From: Pseudomonas sp. 8AS | Lineage (GTDB): Bacteria > Pseudomonadota > Gammaproteobacteria > Pseudomonadales > Pseudomonadaceae | DNA: 64,000 bases | Assembly: GCF_902506505.1 (NCBI RefSeq) | Contig: NZ_LR733406.1 | Location: 2,194,117-2,258,116, forward strand | Direction of reading: 5' to 3' | In this document: positions 56,097 through 64,000 of the stretch, in pieces | Layout: every line of letters begins with the position of its first letter | How positions within the stretch are numbered: the stretch's first letter is position 1 | Position numbers and translations under genes: made by a program | Notes under the pieces: generated by a model | What the model was told of the DNA's origin: nothing | Database searches by the model: none | Seen by the model: the letters and a program-made list of their open reading frames with translations, nothing else

Positions 56097-58112
56097 ATGT
56101 CGGAATTTCAGCTCGTCACCCGCTTCAAGCCGGCTGGCGACCAGCCGGAGGCCATTCGCCAGCTGGTCGAGGGGTTGCAGGCCGGTCTGTCGCACCAGAC
56201 CCTGCTCGGGGTGACCGGCTCGGGCAAGACCTTCAGCATCGCCAACGTGATTGCCCAGATCCAGCGCCCGACCCTGGTGCTGGCGCCGAACAAGACCCTG
56301 GCCGCGCAGCTCTACGGCGAGTTCAAGAGCTTCTTCCCGAACAACGCGGTGGAGTATTTCGTTTCCTATTACGATTACTACCAGCCCGAGGCCTACGTCC
56401 CGTCCTCCGATACCTTCATCGAGAAGGATGCCTCGATCAACGACCATATCGAGCAGATGCGCCTGTCGGCGACCAAGGCCCTGCTCGAACGCCCCGACGC
56501 GATCATCGTCACCACCGTGTCGTGCATCTACGGCCTGGGTAGCCCCGAGAGCTACCTGAAGATGGTGTTGCACGTCGATCGTGGCGACAAGCTGGACCAG
56601 CGCGCGCTGCTGCGGCGCCTGGCCGATCTGCAATACACCCGCAACGACATGGACTTCGCTCGCGCCACCTTCCGCGTGCGCGGCGATGTGATCGATATCT
56701 TCCCGGCCGAATCGGACCTGGAGGCGATCCGCATCGAGCTGTTCGACGACGAGGTGGAAAGCATCTCGGCCTTCGACCCGTTGACCGGCGAAGTGATACG
56801 CCGGCTGCCGCGCTTCACCTTCTACCCCAAGAGCCACTACGTCACCCCGCGTGAAGTGCTGCTGGAGGCGGTGGAGAAGATCAAGGTTGAGCTTAAGGAG
56901 CGCCTGGACTACCTGCGCGCCAACAACAAGCTGGTCGAGGCGCAGCGCCTGGAGCAGCGCACCCGCTTCGACCTGGAGATGATCCTCGAACTGGGCTACT
57001 GCAACGGCATCGAAAACTACTCGCGCTACCTCTCCGGGCGCGGCCCGGGTGAGCCGCCACCGACTCTCTATGACTATCTGCCGGATCAGGCGCTGCTGGT
57101 GATCGACGAGTCCCACGTGTCGGTGCCGCAGGTCGGCGCCATGTACAAGGGTGACCGTTCGCGCAAGGAAACCCTGGTCGAGTACGGCTTCCGTCTGCCC
57201 TCGGCGCTGGATAACCGGCCCATGCGCTTCGAGGAGTGGGAGGCGGCCAGCCCGCAGACCATCTTCGTTTCCGCCACGCCCGGACCCTACGAGGCCGAGC
57301 ATGCCGGGCGGGTGGTTGAGCAGGTGGTGCGCCCGACCGGTCTGGTCGACCCGCAGATCGAGGTACGCCCGGCGCGTACCCAGGTTGACGACCTGCTGTC
57401 GGAAATCACCAAGCGCGTGGCAGTGGAGGAGCGGGTGCTGGTCACTACCCTGACCAAACGCATGGCCGAGGACCTTACCGACTACCTGGGCGACCACGGG
57501 GTCAAGGTGCGCTACCTGCACTCGGACATTGACACGGTAGAGCGGGTCGAGATCATCCGCGACCTGCGCACTGGTGCCTTCGACGTGCTGGTGGGGATCA
57601 ACCTGCTGCGCGAGGGCCTGGACATGCCCGAGGTGTCGCTGGTGGCGATTCTCGATGCGGACAAGGAAGGCTTCCTGCGCAGCGAGCGCTCGCTGATCCA
57701 GACCATCGGCCGCGCCGCGCGCAACCTCAACGGCAAAGCGATCCTCTATGCCGACCGCATGACCGGCTCTATGGAGCGCGCCATCGGCGAGACCGAGCGG
57801 CGGCGCAACAAGCAGATCGCCTTCAACGAAGCCAACGGCATCGTGCCCAAGGGGGTGAAGAAGGACATCCAGGACATCCTCGAAGGCGCCACCGTGCCTG
57901 GCTCGCGCAGCAACAAGCGCAAGGGCATGGCTAAGGCCGCCGAGGAGAGTGCGCGCTACGAAGCCGAGCTGCGTTCGCCCAGCGAGATCGGCAAGCGCAT
58001 CCGCCAGCTGGAAGAGAAGATGTACCAGCTGGCCCGCGACCTGGAATTCGAGGCCGCCGCGCAGCTGCGCGACGAAATCCACAAGCTGCGCGAGCGCTTG
58101 TTGCAGGTCTAG
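56097..58112 (+). CDS. uvrB: Excinuclease ABC subunit B
   Basis: 671 aa. Walker [10 protein letters not shown], the damage-probing beta-hairpin [29 protein letters not shown], the helicase motif VI region QTIGRAARN and the C-terminal UVR motif [23 protein letters not shown] region are complete. It verifies DNA lesions with UvrA and loads UvrC. No obvious LexA box (CTG-N10-CAG) was seen in the 190-bp upstream region. Confidence 0.98.
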   Translation: MSEFQLVTRFKPAGDQPEAIRQLVEGLQAGLSHQTLLGVTGSGKTFSIANVIAQIQRPTLVLAPNKTLAAQLYGEFKSFFPNNAVEYFVSYYDYYQPEAYVPSSDTFIEKDASINDHIEQMRLSATKALLERPDAIIVTTVSCIYGLGSPESYLKMVLHVDRGDKLDQRALLRRLADLQYTRNDMDFARATFRVRGDVIDIFPAESDLEAIRIELFDDEVESISAFDPLTGEVIRRLPRFTFYPKSHYVTPREVLLEAVEKIKVELKERLDYLRANNKLVEAQRLEQRTRFDLEMILELGYCNGIENYSRYLSGRGPGEPPPTLYDYLPDQALLVIDESHVSVPQVGAMYKGDRSRKETLVEYGFRLPSALDNRPMRFEEWEAASPQTIFVSATPGPYEAEHAGRVVEQVVRPTGLVDPQIEVRPARTQVDDLLSEITKRVAVEERVLVTTLTKRMAEDLTDYLGDHGVKVRYLHSDIDTVERVEIIRDLRTGAFDVLVGINLLREGLDMPEVSLVAILDADKEGFLRSERSLIQTIGRAARNLNGKAILYADRMTGSMERAIGETERRRNKQIAFNEANGIVPKGVKKDIQDILEGATVPGSRSNKRKGMAKAAEESARYEAELRSPSEIGKRIRQLEEKMYQLARDLEFEAAAQLRDEIHKLRERLLQV

Positions 58113-58132
58113 CCCGGATGCAATCCGGGTTT
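58113..58132 (+). terminator. Short hairpin after uvrB, possible terminator
   Basis: CCCGGAT-GCA-ATCCGGG followed by only three T residues; could equally be a common intergenic repeat hairpin. Confidence 0.45.
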
Positions 58133-58154
58133 CAGGAGAAGCGGGGCGGGGCGA

Positions 58155-59054
58155 TCAGCGCCGGCCCAGGATGATCAGCGACACCCCGGTCAGGGTCGCC
58201 AGGCAGGCCAGGCCGGCGCTGAGGCTGAGCTGTTCGCCGAGGATCAGGTAACCCAGCAGCAGGGCGACCACCGGATTGACGAAGGCGAAGGTCGACACCA
58301 GGCTCGGGCGTACCTCGCGCAGCAGCCAGAAATATGCCGGGTACACGCCCAGGCTGACCGGCAGTACCAGATAGGCCAGCCACAGCCAGCCATCCCGGGA
58401 CAGCCCGCCGAGGTGCAGCGCCTGCCAGTCGCCCTCGACCAGGGCCAGGCCGGCGAGCATCGCTGCGCCGATCAGCATCTGCAGGCTCAGCCCCAGCCAG
58501 CTGGAGCGGAACGGCGGGCGCTGGCGCATCCACCAGGCGCCGATGGCCCAGAGCAGGGTGGCGAGCAGGGTCAGGCCGCCGGAAAACCATTGCAGCGCGC
58601 CGCTTTCGGCACCCAGGCCGTTACCCATCAGCAGCACGATGCCGCCGCTGGCCAGGGCCAGGCCCAGCAGCACCCAGAACGGCGGGCGTTCGCCGAGCAG
58701 CCACTCCAGGGCCACGCTCCACAGCGGCAGGCTGGTGTAGAGCATCGCCAGCAGGCCGGTGGGCAGGTGCTGGTTGGCGTAGATCAGCGCACCCTGGCCG
58801 AAGGCGATCAGCAGCAGGCCGCCGATCAGGGCACTGCCCCAGTTGCCCTGCTGCATCTGCGTGTCGCCACGGCTCAGCGCCCAGAGCAGGGCCAGCACGC
58901 CGGCGCACAGGAAGCGCAGGGTACCGATGACGAAGGGCGGCAGCTCGCGCAGGAGGAAGTGGTTGGCCAGGTAGGTGGTGCCCCAGCCGACATAGATGAC
59001 CAGGAAGGCCGCGATCAGCAGCAGGGAGCGGGTGCGCGTGGCGGAAGCGGGCAT
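58155..59054 (-). CDS. EamA-family (drug/metabolite) transporter
   Basis: 299 aa with ten hydrophobic segments in two EamA repeats (GWGTTYLANHFLLRELPPF and the second from about residue 150). Members export amino acids, purines or drugs; this one resembles the YedA-like group but the substrate is unknown. Convergent with uvrB and 90 bp from the MFS gene on the same strand. It may be a separate unit inserted at this conserved locus. Confidence 0.85.
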   Translation of the reverse strand: MPASATRTRSLLLIAAFLVIYVGWGTTYLANHFLLRELPPFVIGTLRFLCAGVLALLWALSRGDTQMQQGNWGSALIGGLLLIAFGQGALIYANQHLPTGLLAMLYTSLPLWSVALEWLLGERPPFWVLLGLALASGGIVLLMGNGLGAESGALQWFSGGLTLLATLLWAIGAWWMRQRPPFRSSWLGLSLQMLIGAAMLAGLALVEGDWQALHLGGLSRDGWLWLAYLVLPVSLGVYPAYFWLLREVRPSLVSTFAFVNPVVALLLGYLILGEQLSLSAGLACLATLTGVSLIILGRR

Positions 59055-59144
59055 TGCGAAACCTTGAACGACGACGCGCCACTTGGGGCGCGTGCGGGCT
59101 GGAACCTCGCCACGATCCGCCGCGTCGGCCGGATCGTGGGTGGG

Positions 59145-60695
59145 TCAGTGGGCAGCGCCGCCGGTGGTGCCCGGTGGCAGTGCGCGGGTCAGGAGCACGG
59201 CGATCATGCTGATGCCCAGCGCCAGGCCGACGAAATGGAAAGCGTCATTGTAGGCCATGATGCTGGCCTGCTGGTGCACGATCTGGCTCAGTTTGCCCAG
59301 TGCGGCCTGCTGGCTGCCGAGCTGCTCGGTGAGCAGGGCCAGGCGCTCGTCCACCTGTGGGTTGCCGGGTACCAGGGCTTCGCGCAGGTAGTCGAAGTAG
59401 GCCTTGCTGCGGCTGTCGAGCAGGGTGGCGAGCAGGGCGATGCCGATGGCGCCACCGAGGTTGCGCAGGATGTTGAACAGGCTGGAGGCGGAGCCGGCGT
59501 CCTGGGCCTGGATATAGGCGGTGGCGATCAGCGACACGGTGACCATGATCATCGGCTGGCCGAGGGCGCGGATGATCTGGATATGGTTGAACTGCTCGCC
59601 GGCGAAGTCCGGGTTGAGCACCCCGGAGGCGAAGCTGGAGAAGCCGAACAGGCCGAAACCCAGGGCGCACAGCAGCTTGGGCGGAACCACCTTCATCAGC
59701 AGCGGCACCAGCGGGATGATGAACAGCTGCGGCAGGCCCATCCACATGATCACTTCGCCGATCTGCAGGGCGCTGTAGTTCTGGATCTGCGCCAGGTACA
59801 GCGGCAGCAGGTAGATCGAGCCGTACAGGCCCAGGCCCATGCCCAGGCTGGCGATGCTGGTCAGGCCGAAGTTGCGCTCGCGCAGGATGCGCAGGTTGAT
59901 CAGCGGGTTGTCGCGGGAGAACTGCAGGATGACGAACAGGCACAGGCTGATCAGCGCGATCGAGCCGAGGCCCACGATCAGGCTGGACTCCAGCCAGTCC
60001 TTGCGATGGCCTTCCTCGAGAAACACCTGCAGGCAGCCCAGACCCAGGCCCAGGGTGAGAATGCCGCCGTAGTCGGTGCTTTTCAGCAGTTCCCAGTGGG
60101 GCGCCTTCTTCTCCAGACCGTACATCAGCCCGGCGATCATCATCAGGCCTGGCGGCACGTTGATGTAGAAAATGTATTCCCAGCCCCAGTTTTCCGTCAG
60201 CCAGCCGCCCAGGGTCGGGCCGATGGAGGGGGCGAAGGTGGCTGTGATGGCAAACAGCGCCATGCCCTTGGCCCGGTGGTGTTCCGGCAGCTTGATCAGG
60301 GTCAGGGTGAAGGCCAGTGGAATCAGCGCGCCGCCGGTGAAGCCCTGCAGGGCGCGGAACACGATCATGCTCTCCAGGTTCCAGGCCATCGAGCAGAGCA
60401 GGGAGGAGGCGAGAAAGCCCAGCGACACCCACACTGCCAGGCGCCGCGCCGAGAGCAGCTGCACCAGCCAGGCGGTGAGCGGGATCATGATGATCTCCGC
60501 CACCAGGTAGGAGGTGGAAATCCATGAGCCTTCCTCCAGGGTGGCCGACAACGCGCCCTGGATGTCCTTCAGCGAGGAGTTGGTGATCTGGATATCCAAC
60601 ACCGCCATGAAGGCGCCGAGCATGGCGCTCATCACTGCGATCCAGTCGCGCCGGCTGGGTTCGCCGACGGGGCGGATCAGTTCATCAGCCGCCAT
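59145..60695 (-). CDS. MFS drug exporter, DHA2 (EmrB/QacA) family
   Basis: 516 aa with fourteen membrane segments. The start DWIAVMSAMLGAFMAVLDIQITNSSLKDIQGAL carries DHA2 motif D1. RALQGFTGGALIPLAFTL and GPTLGGWLTENWGWEYIFYINVPPG (motif C region) are diagnostic. It exports hydrophobic drugs or acids by proton antiport through a tripartite complex with the HlyD-type protein encoded immediately upstream; the start codon overlaps that gene by 11 bp. Confidence 0.93.
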   Translation of the reverse strand: MAADELIRPVGEPSRRDWIAVMSAMLGAFMAVLDIQITNSSLKDIQGALSATLEEGSWISTSYLVAEIIMIPLTAWLVQLLSARRLAVWVSLGFLASSLLCSMAWNLESMIVFRALQGFTGGALIPLAFTLTLIKLPEHHRAKGMALFAITATFAPSIGPTLGGWLTENWGWEYIFYINVPPGLMMIAGLMYGLEKKAPHWELLKSTDYGGILTLGLGLGCLQVFLEEGHRKDWLESSLIVGLGSIALISLCLFVILQFSRDNPLINLRILRERNFGLTSIASLGMGLGLYGSIYLLPLYLAQIQNYSALQIGEVIMWMGLPQLFIIPLVPLLMKVVPPKLLCALGFGLFGFSSFASGVLNPDFAGEQFNHIQIIRALGQPMIMVTVSLIATAYIQAQDAGSASSLFNILRNLGGAIGIALLATLLDSRSKAYFDYLREALVPGNPQVDERLALLTEQLGSQQAALGKLSQIVHQQASIMAYNDAFHFVGLALGISMIAVLLTRALPPGTTGGAAH

Positions 60696-61734
60696 GGCGT
60701 TGGTCGCCGCGGATGTCGACCTTGACCTCGACCGACATGCCCGGACGGATCCTGCCCTTGAGCGGGTTGTCCGCGGCGAAGGTCAGCTTCACCGGGATGC
60801 GCTGCACCACCTTGGTGAAGTTGCCGGTGGCGTTGTCCGGCGGCAGCAGGCTGAACTGCGCGCCGGAGGCGGCGAACAGGCTGTCGATGCGCGCCTCTAT
60901 TGGCGTGTCGGGGTAGGCATCGAAGGTCAGCTCGGCCGTCTGCCCCGGTTGCATGCGGCCGATCTGGGTTTCCTTGAAGTTGGCCTGCACCCAGATGTCG
61001 TCATTGGGCACGATCGACAGCAGGTAGGCGCCGGCCTGCACCACCTGGCCATTGCGCGCCGAACGCTGGCCGACGATACCGCTGAGTGGGGCGTGGATCT
61101 GCGTGCGGGCCAGGTTCAACTCGGCCTGGGCGATATCTGCGCGGGCGTTGGCGATCTGCGCCTCGAGGCGCTTGACCTCGGCGTTCAGGGCGTCGACCTG
61201 CTGGCGCTGGGCGCTCAGATCCGCCTCGGCCTTGGCGACCTGGGAGAGGGCCACGCGGCTGTCGGCGGCCAGGGTGGTGACCCGCTCCTCGGAGACATAG
61301 CCGGGCTTGCGCAGGGTCTGCGCGCGGGACAGGTCGATCTGCGTGCGGCTGAGGGTGGCCTGGCTGGCACCGACGTCGGCGCGGCTGGCGGCAATCAGAC
61401 TGGCCTGCTGGCTCAGGCGGCTTTGCGCCTGGGCCAGTTCGGCCTCGCGGGTGGCCAGGGTGGCGCGGGCGCGGTCGAGGGCCAGTTGGAAGTCGGCACT
61501 TTCCAGGGTGGCGAGCAGCTGGCCTTGTTCCACGTGCTGGTTGTCCTGCACCAGCACCTGCTCGATACGGGCGCCGAGCTGGCTGGAGATGCGGGTGATC
61601 TCGCCCTGCACATAGGCGTTGTCGGTGCTCTCGTGAAAACGTCCGACCAGCAGCCAGTGGCCGAACAGGGCCAGGGCGAGCAGAGCGACGAGGGCGAGGA
61701 ACACGGACAGGCGGCGTTGCAGTTTTGCAGGCAT
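60685..61734 (-). CDS. EmrA/HlyD-type membrane fusion protein
   Basis: 349 aa. One N-terminal membrane segment (VFLALVALLALALFGHWLLVG) is followed by the split lipoyl domain (DNAYVQGEITRISSQLGARIEQVLVQDNQ region). A long Ala/Gln/Arg-rich coiled coil (about residues 80-200) and the beta-barrel (WVQANFKETQIGRMQPGQTAEL) follow. It bridges the EmrB-type pump to an outer-membrane channel, which is not encoded here. Confidence 0.93.
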   Translation of the reverse strand: MPAKLQRRLSVFLALVALLALALFGHWLLVGRFHESTDNAYVQGEITRISSQLGARIEQVLVQDNQHVEQGQLLATLESADFQLALDRARATLATREAELAQAQSRLSQQASLIAASRADVGASQATLSRTQIDLSRAQTLRKPGYVSEERVTTLAADSRVALSQVAKAEADLSAQRQQVDALNAEVKRLEAQIANARADIAQAELNLARTQIHAPLSGIVGQRSARNGQVVQAGAYLLSIVPNDDIWVQANFKETQIGRMQPGQTAELTFDAYPDTPIEARIDSLFAASGAQFSLLPPDNATGNFTKVVQRIPVKLTFAADNPLKGRIRPGMSVEVKVDIRGDQRHGG

Positions 61735-61776
61735 GGCAGGGGCTCAAACGGCTGGCGTAAGTGTAAGCAAATCTAA

Positions 61777-61795
61777 CAGTGTTGCTGCCAGTGTT
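61777..61795. promoter_or_regulatory. CAGTGTT direct repeat in the LysR/emrA intergenic region
   Basis: CAGTGTT occurs twice with a 12-bp period, overlapping the LysR gene's -35 region; possible regulator site. Confidence 0.3.
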
Positions 61796-61809
61796 ATAGC
61801 CGCTAGAAT
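61782..61809 (+). promoter_or_regulatory. Promoter of the LysR-type regulator gene
   Basis: TTGCTG and TAGAAT separated by 16 bp; the start would lie about 25 bp before the ATG. Confidence 0.5.
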
Positions 61810-61821
61810 TGGCATGCTTTG

Positions 61822-61838
61822 TTGTTTATAGGGAACAA
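61822..61838. promoter_or_regulatory. LysR box (T-N11-A) before the regulator gene
   Basis: TTGTT-N7-AACAA is a perfect inverted repeat of the LysR-box form, located between the inferred start site and the ATG, consistent with negative autoregulation. Confidence 0.45.
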
Positions 61839-61840
61839 TA

Positions 61841-62755
61841 ATGGGCCTCGATGATGCCTTGATCTTCACTCGCGTGGTGGAGTGCCACAGTTTCACCCAG
61901 GCAGCGCAGAGCCTGGGCATGCAGAAGTCCACGGTCAGCCGGCGCATCGCCCTGCTCGAGGAGCGCCTGGGCGTGCGCCTGCTCAACCGCACCACGCGCA
62001 AGCTGCGCCTGACGGAAGTGGGCCAGGCTTACTACGAGCGTTGTCGGCAGATCATGCTCGACTTCGCCGAGGCCGAGCAGGCGGTGATGCAGTTGCAGCA
62101 GGAGCCGTCCGGGCTGCTGCGCATCACCGCGCCCATCGAGTTCGGCCAATTGTTCCTCGGCGGCGTGCTCGGGCGGTTCATGCGCCAGTACCCGCAGATC
62201 AGTGCCGAGGTTGAGCTGACCTCGCGCGATGTCGACCCGGTGGAGGAGGGGGTGGATATCGCCATCCAGGTCGGCCAGCCACACGACTCCACGCTGATCG
62301 CGCGCAAGCTGTTCGAGAGTGGCCGGCGTCTGTGCGCCAGCCCGGATTACCTGGCCCTGCACGGTACTCCGCAGAGCATCGCGGGGCTCAGCGGGCACCG
62401 CGCCATCCTGCTGCCGCAGGATTCGCCGCGCTACTGGCCGCTGCTCGGCGAGCAGGTGGCCTGCCAGCGCGTGCTGTCGTGCAACAACATCACCCTGGCC
62501 CGCGAGGCGGCAGTGGCGGGTGCGGGAGTCGCCGGATTGCCGCTGATGATCACCGAGGAGGCGGTGCAGGACGGTCGTCTGGTGCCGTTACTGCCTGATG
62601 CCCGGTTGCCGGTAAGCGAGCTGTATGCGGTCTATCCATCGCGGCGTTTCCAGGCGATGAAGGTCAAGGCCTTCCTCGACTTCCTCATGGCCAGCCTGCC
62701 GCGCAGCAGTCTGCTGGAGCCGCCAGGGGCGGGCCTGTTAACATCGCGCCCCTGA
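61841..62755 (+). CDS. LysR-type regulator of the EmrAB-like pump
   Basis: 304 aa. The N-terminal winged helix reads [46 protein letters not shown] (key helix residues about 18-45). The effector domain follows from residue 90. The protein is CrgA-like in style. It is divergent from emrA with a 106-bp shared control region, the standard arrangement for a LysR regulator and its target pump. The inducer is unknown. Confidence 0.9.
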   Translation: MGLDDALIFTRVVECHSFTQAAQSLGMQKSTVSRRIALLEERLGVRLLNRTTRKLRLTEVGQAYYERCRQIMLDFAEAEQAVMQLQQEPSGLLRITAPIEFGQLFLGGVLGRFMRQYPQISAEVELTSRDVDPVEEGVDIAIQVGQPHDSTLIARKLFESGRRLCASPDYLALHGTPQSIAGLSGHRAILLPQDSPRYWPLLGEQVACQRVLSCNNITLAREAAVAGAGVAGLPLMITEEAVQDGRLVPLLPDARLPVSELYAVYPSRRFQAMKVKAFLDFLMASLPRSSLLEPPGAGLLTSRP

Positions 62756-62797
62756 GCTGTTTCCATCCGTTTCGCCTCATTGTTCCGAGAATCGTCA

Positions 62798-64000
62798 TGA
62801 CCAAAGTCCGCACTCGTATCGCGCCGTCGCCCACCGGTGATCCGCACGTCGGTACCGCCTACATCGCCCTGTTCAACCTGTGCTTCGCCCGCCAGCATGG
62901 CGGCGAGTTCATCCTGCGCATCGAGGACACCGATCAGCTGCGTTCGACCCGCGAGTCCGAGCAGCAGATATTCGACGCCCTGCGCTGGCTGGGTATCGAG
63001 TGGAACGAAGGCCCGGACGTCGGCGGCCCGCATGGCCCGTACCGGCAGAGCGAGCGTGGCGCGATCTACAAGAAGTACTCGGACGAGTTGGTCGCCAAGG
63101 GCCACGCCTTCCCCTGTTTCTGCTCCGCCGAGCGCCTGGACCAGGTGCGCGCCGAGCAGATGGCGAAGAAGGAAACCCCGCGCTACGACGGTCACTGCAT
63201 GCATCTGGTGCCGGAAGAGGCGCAAAAGCGCATTGCCGCCGGCGAGTCTCACGTGGTGCGCATGAAGGTGCCGAGCGAAGGCGTCTGCGTGGTGCCGGAC
63301 ATGCTGCGCGGCGACGTGGAGATCCCGTGGGACCGCATGGACATGCAGGTGCTGATGAAGGCCGACGGCCTGCCCACCTACTTCCTGGCCAACGTGGTCG
63401 ACGATCACCTGATGGAAATCACCCACGTTCTGCGCGGCGAGGAGTGGCTGCCGTCGGCGCCCAAGCTGATCAAGCTGTACGAGTACTTCGGCTGGGAGCA
63501 GCCCAAGCTGTGCTACATGCCGCTGCTGCGCAATCCGGACAAGTCCAAGCTGTCCAAGCGCAAGAACCCCACCTGCATCACCTTCTACGAGCGCATGGGC
63601 TTCATGCCCGAGGCGCTGCTCAACTACCTGGGGCGCATGGGTTGGTCGATGCCGGACGAACGCGAGAAGTTCTCGCTCAATGAGATGATCGAACACTTCG
63701 ACCTGTCGCGCGTGTCTCTCGGCGGGCCGATCTTCGACGTGGAGAAGCTGTCCTGGCTCAACGGCCAGTGGCTGCGCGAGCTGCCGGTGGAAGACTTCGC
63801 CAAGCGCGTGCAGGACTGGGCGTTCAATTCCCGGTACCTGATGCAGATCGCCCCCCATGTGCAGCAGCGGGTCGAAACCTTCAGCGACATCGCGCCGCTG
63901 GCCAGCTTCTTCTTCAGCGGCGGCGTGCAGCTCGATCCCGCCCTGCTGGTACACAAGAAGCTGACCCCGGATCAGGTGCGCCAGGCCCTGCAGCTGCTGC
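62798..64000 (+). CDS. gltX: Glutamyl-tRNA synthetase, 3'-truncated by window
   Basis: 401 residues are visible and the frame is open at the window end. The HIGH-type signature is [23 protein letters not shown] appears as DKSKLSKRK. The zinc-binding-type cysteines are in CFCSAERL and YDGHCMH. The first residues [19 protein letters not shown] fix the start at 62798. It charges tRNA-Glu with glutamate. Confidence 0.97.

Overview
The window is high-GC chromosomal DNA from a Pseudomonas. Gene content and order match Pseudomonas chromosomes at several loci: etfQO/etfBA; mfd, gap, nqrA-F, apbE, nqrM, sthA; aminotransferase-uvrB-emrB-emrA-LysR-gltX; and atuR/atuABCDEFG. The species cannot be named from the sequence alone. 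An atu (acyclic terpene) cluster limits it to terpenoid-degrading lineages such as the P. aeruginosa, P. citronellolis or P. mendocina groups.

Layout. 1-1.9 kb: 3' end of an RND-superfamily exporter. 2.2-5.9 kb: the electron-transfer-flavoprotein system, with etfQO divergent from etfBA around a PsrA-type operator. 6-9 kb: a family-V-like lipase, then an orphan solute-binding protein, a DUF4398 lipoprotein and an OmpA-domain lipoprotein in a tight operon. 9.2-10.6 kb: a MocR regulator. 10.7-17.1 kb: an envelope cassette of VWA lipoprotein, ECF sigma factor, single-span putative anti-sigma partner, an unrecognised 823-aa membrane protein and a Pro/Ala-rich lipoprotein. 17.1-27.3 kb: the atu operon on the minus strand under divergent atuR, with two mirror-image operators. 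27.4-30.1 kb: two tandem paralogous binding-protein-like genes, a CPBP membrane protease and a 55-aa DUF2897 protein. 30.1-36.4 kb: ethanolamine catabolism (eat, eutB, eutC) with a sigma-54 promoter, divergent from a soluble CBS-domain histidine kinase, a tandem-receiver response regulator and a 68-aa protein. 37-42.6 kb: csiV-like gene, mfd and an APC permease. 42.8-53.9 kb: long-form GAPDH, a chalcone-isomerase-like protein, the Na+-NQR operon with maturation genes apbE and nqrM, and sthA. 54.6-64 kb: tRNA-Asn, aminotransferase, uvrB, an EamA exporter, an EmrAB-type pump with LysR regulator, and the 5' part of gltX.

How the genes work together. ETF and ETF-QO accept electrons from acyl-CoA dehydrogenases, a class that includes AtuD of the terpenoid pathway. 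Na+-NQR and SthA act on the NAD(P)H pools. eat-eutBC imports and cleaves ethanolamine.

The least-explained items are: (1) a roughly 460-bp element with terminal inverted repeats, in two inverted copies about 17 kb apart, each beside a transcription terminator and resembling a non-autonomous mobile element; (2) the sigma/VWA/823-aa envelope cassette; (3) the kinase/double-receiver pair with no output domain; (4) an ApbE reading frame that appears to have been extended by repeat-like DNA.
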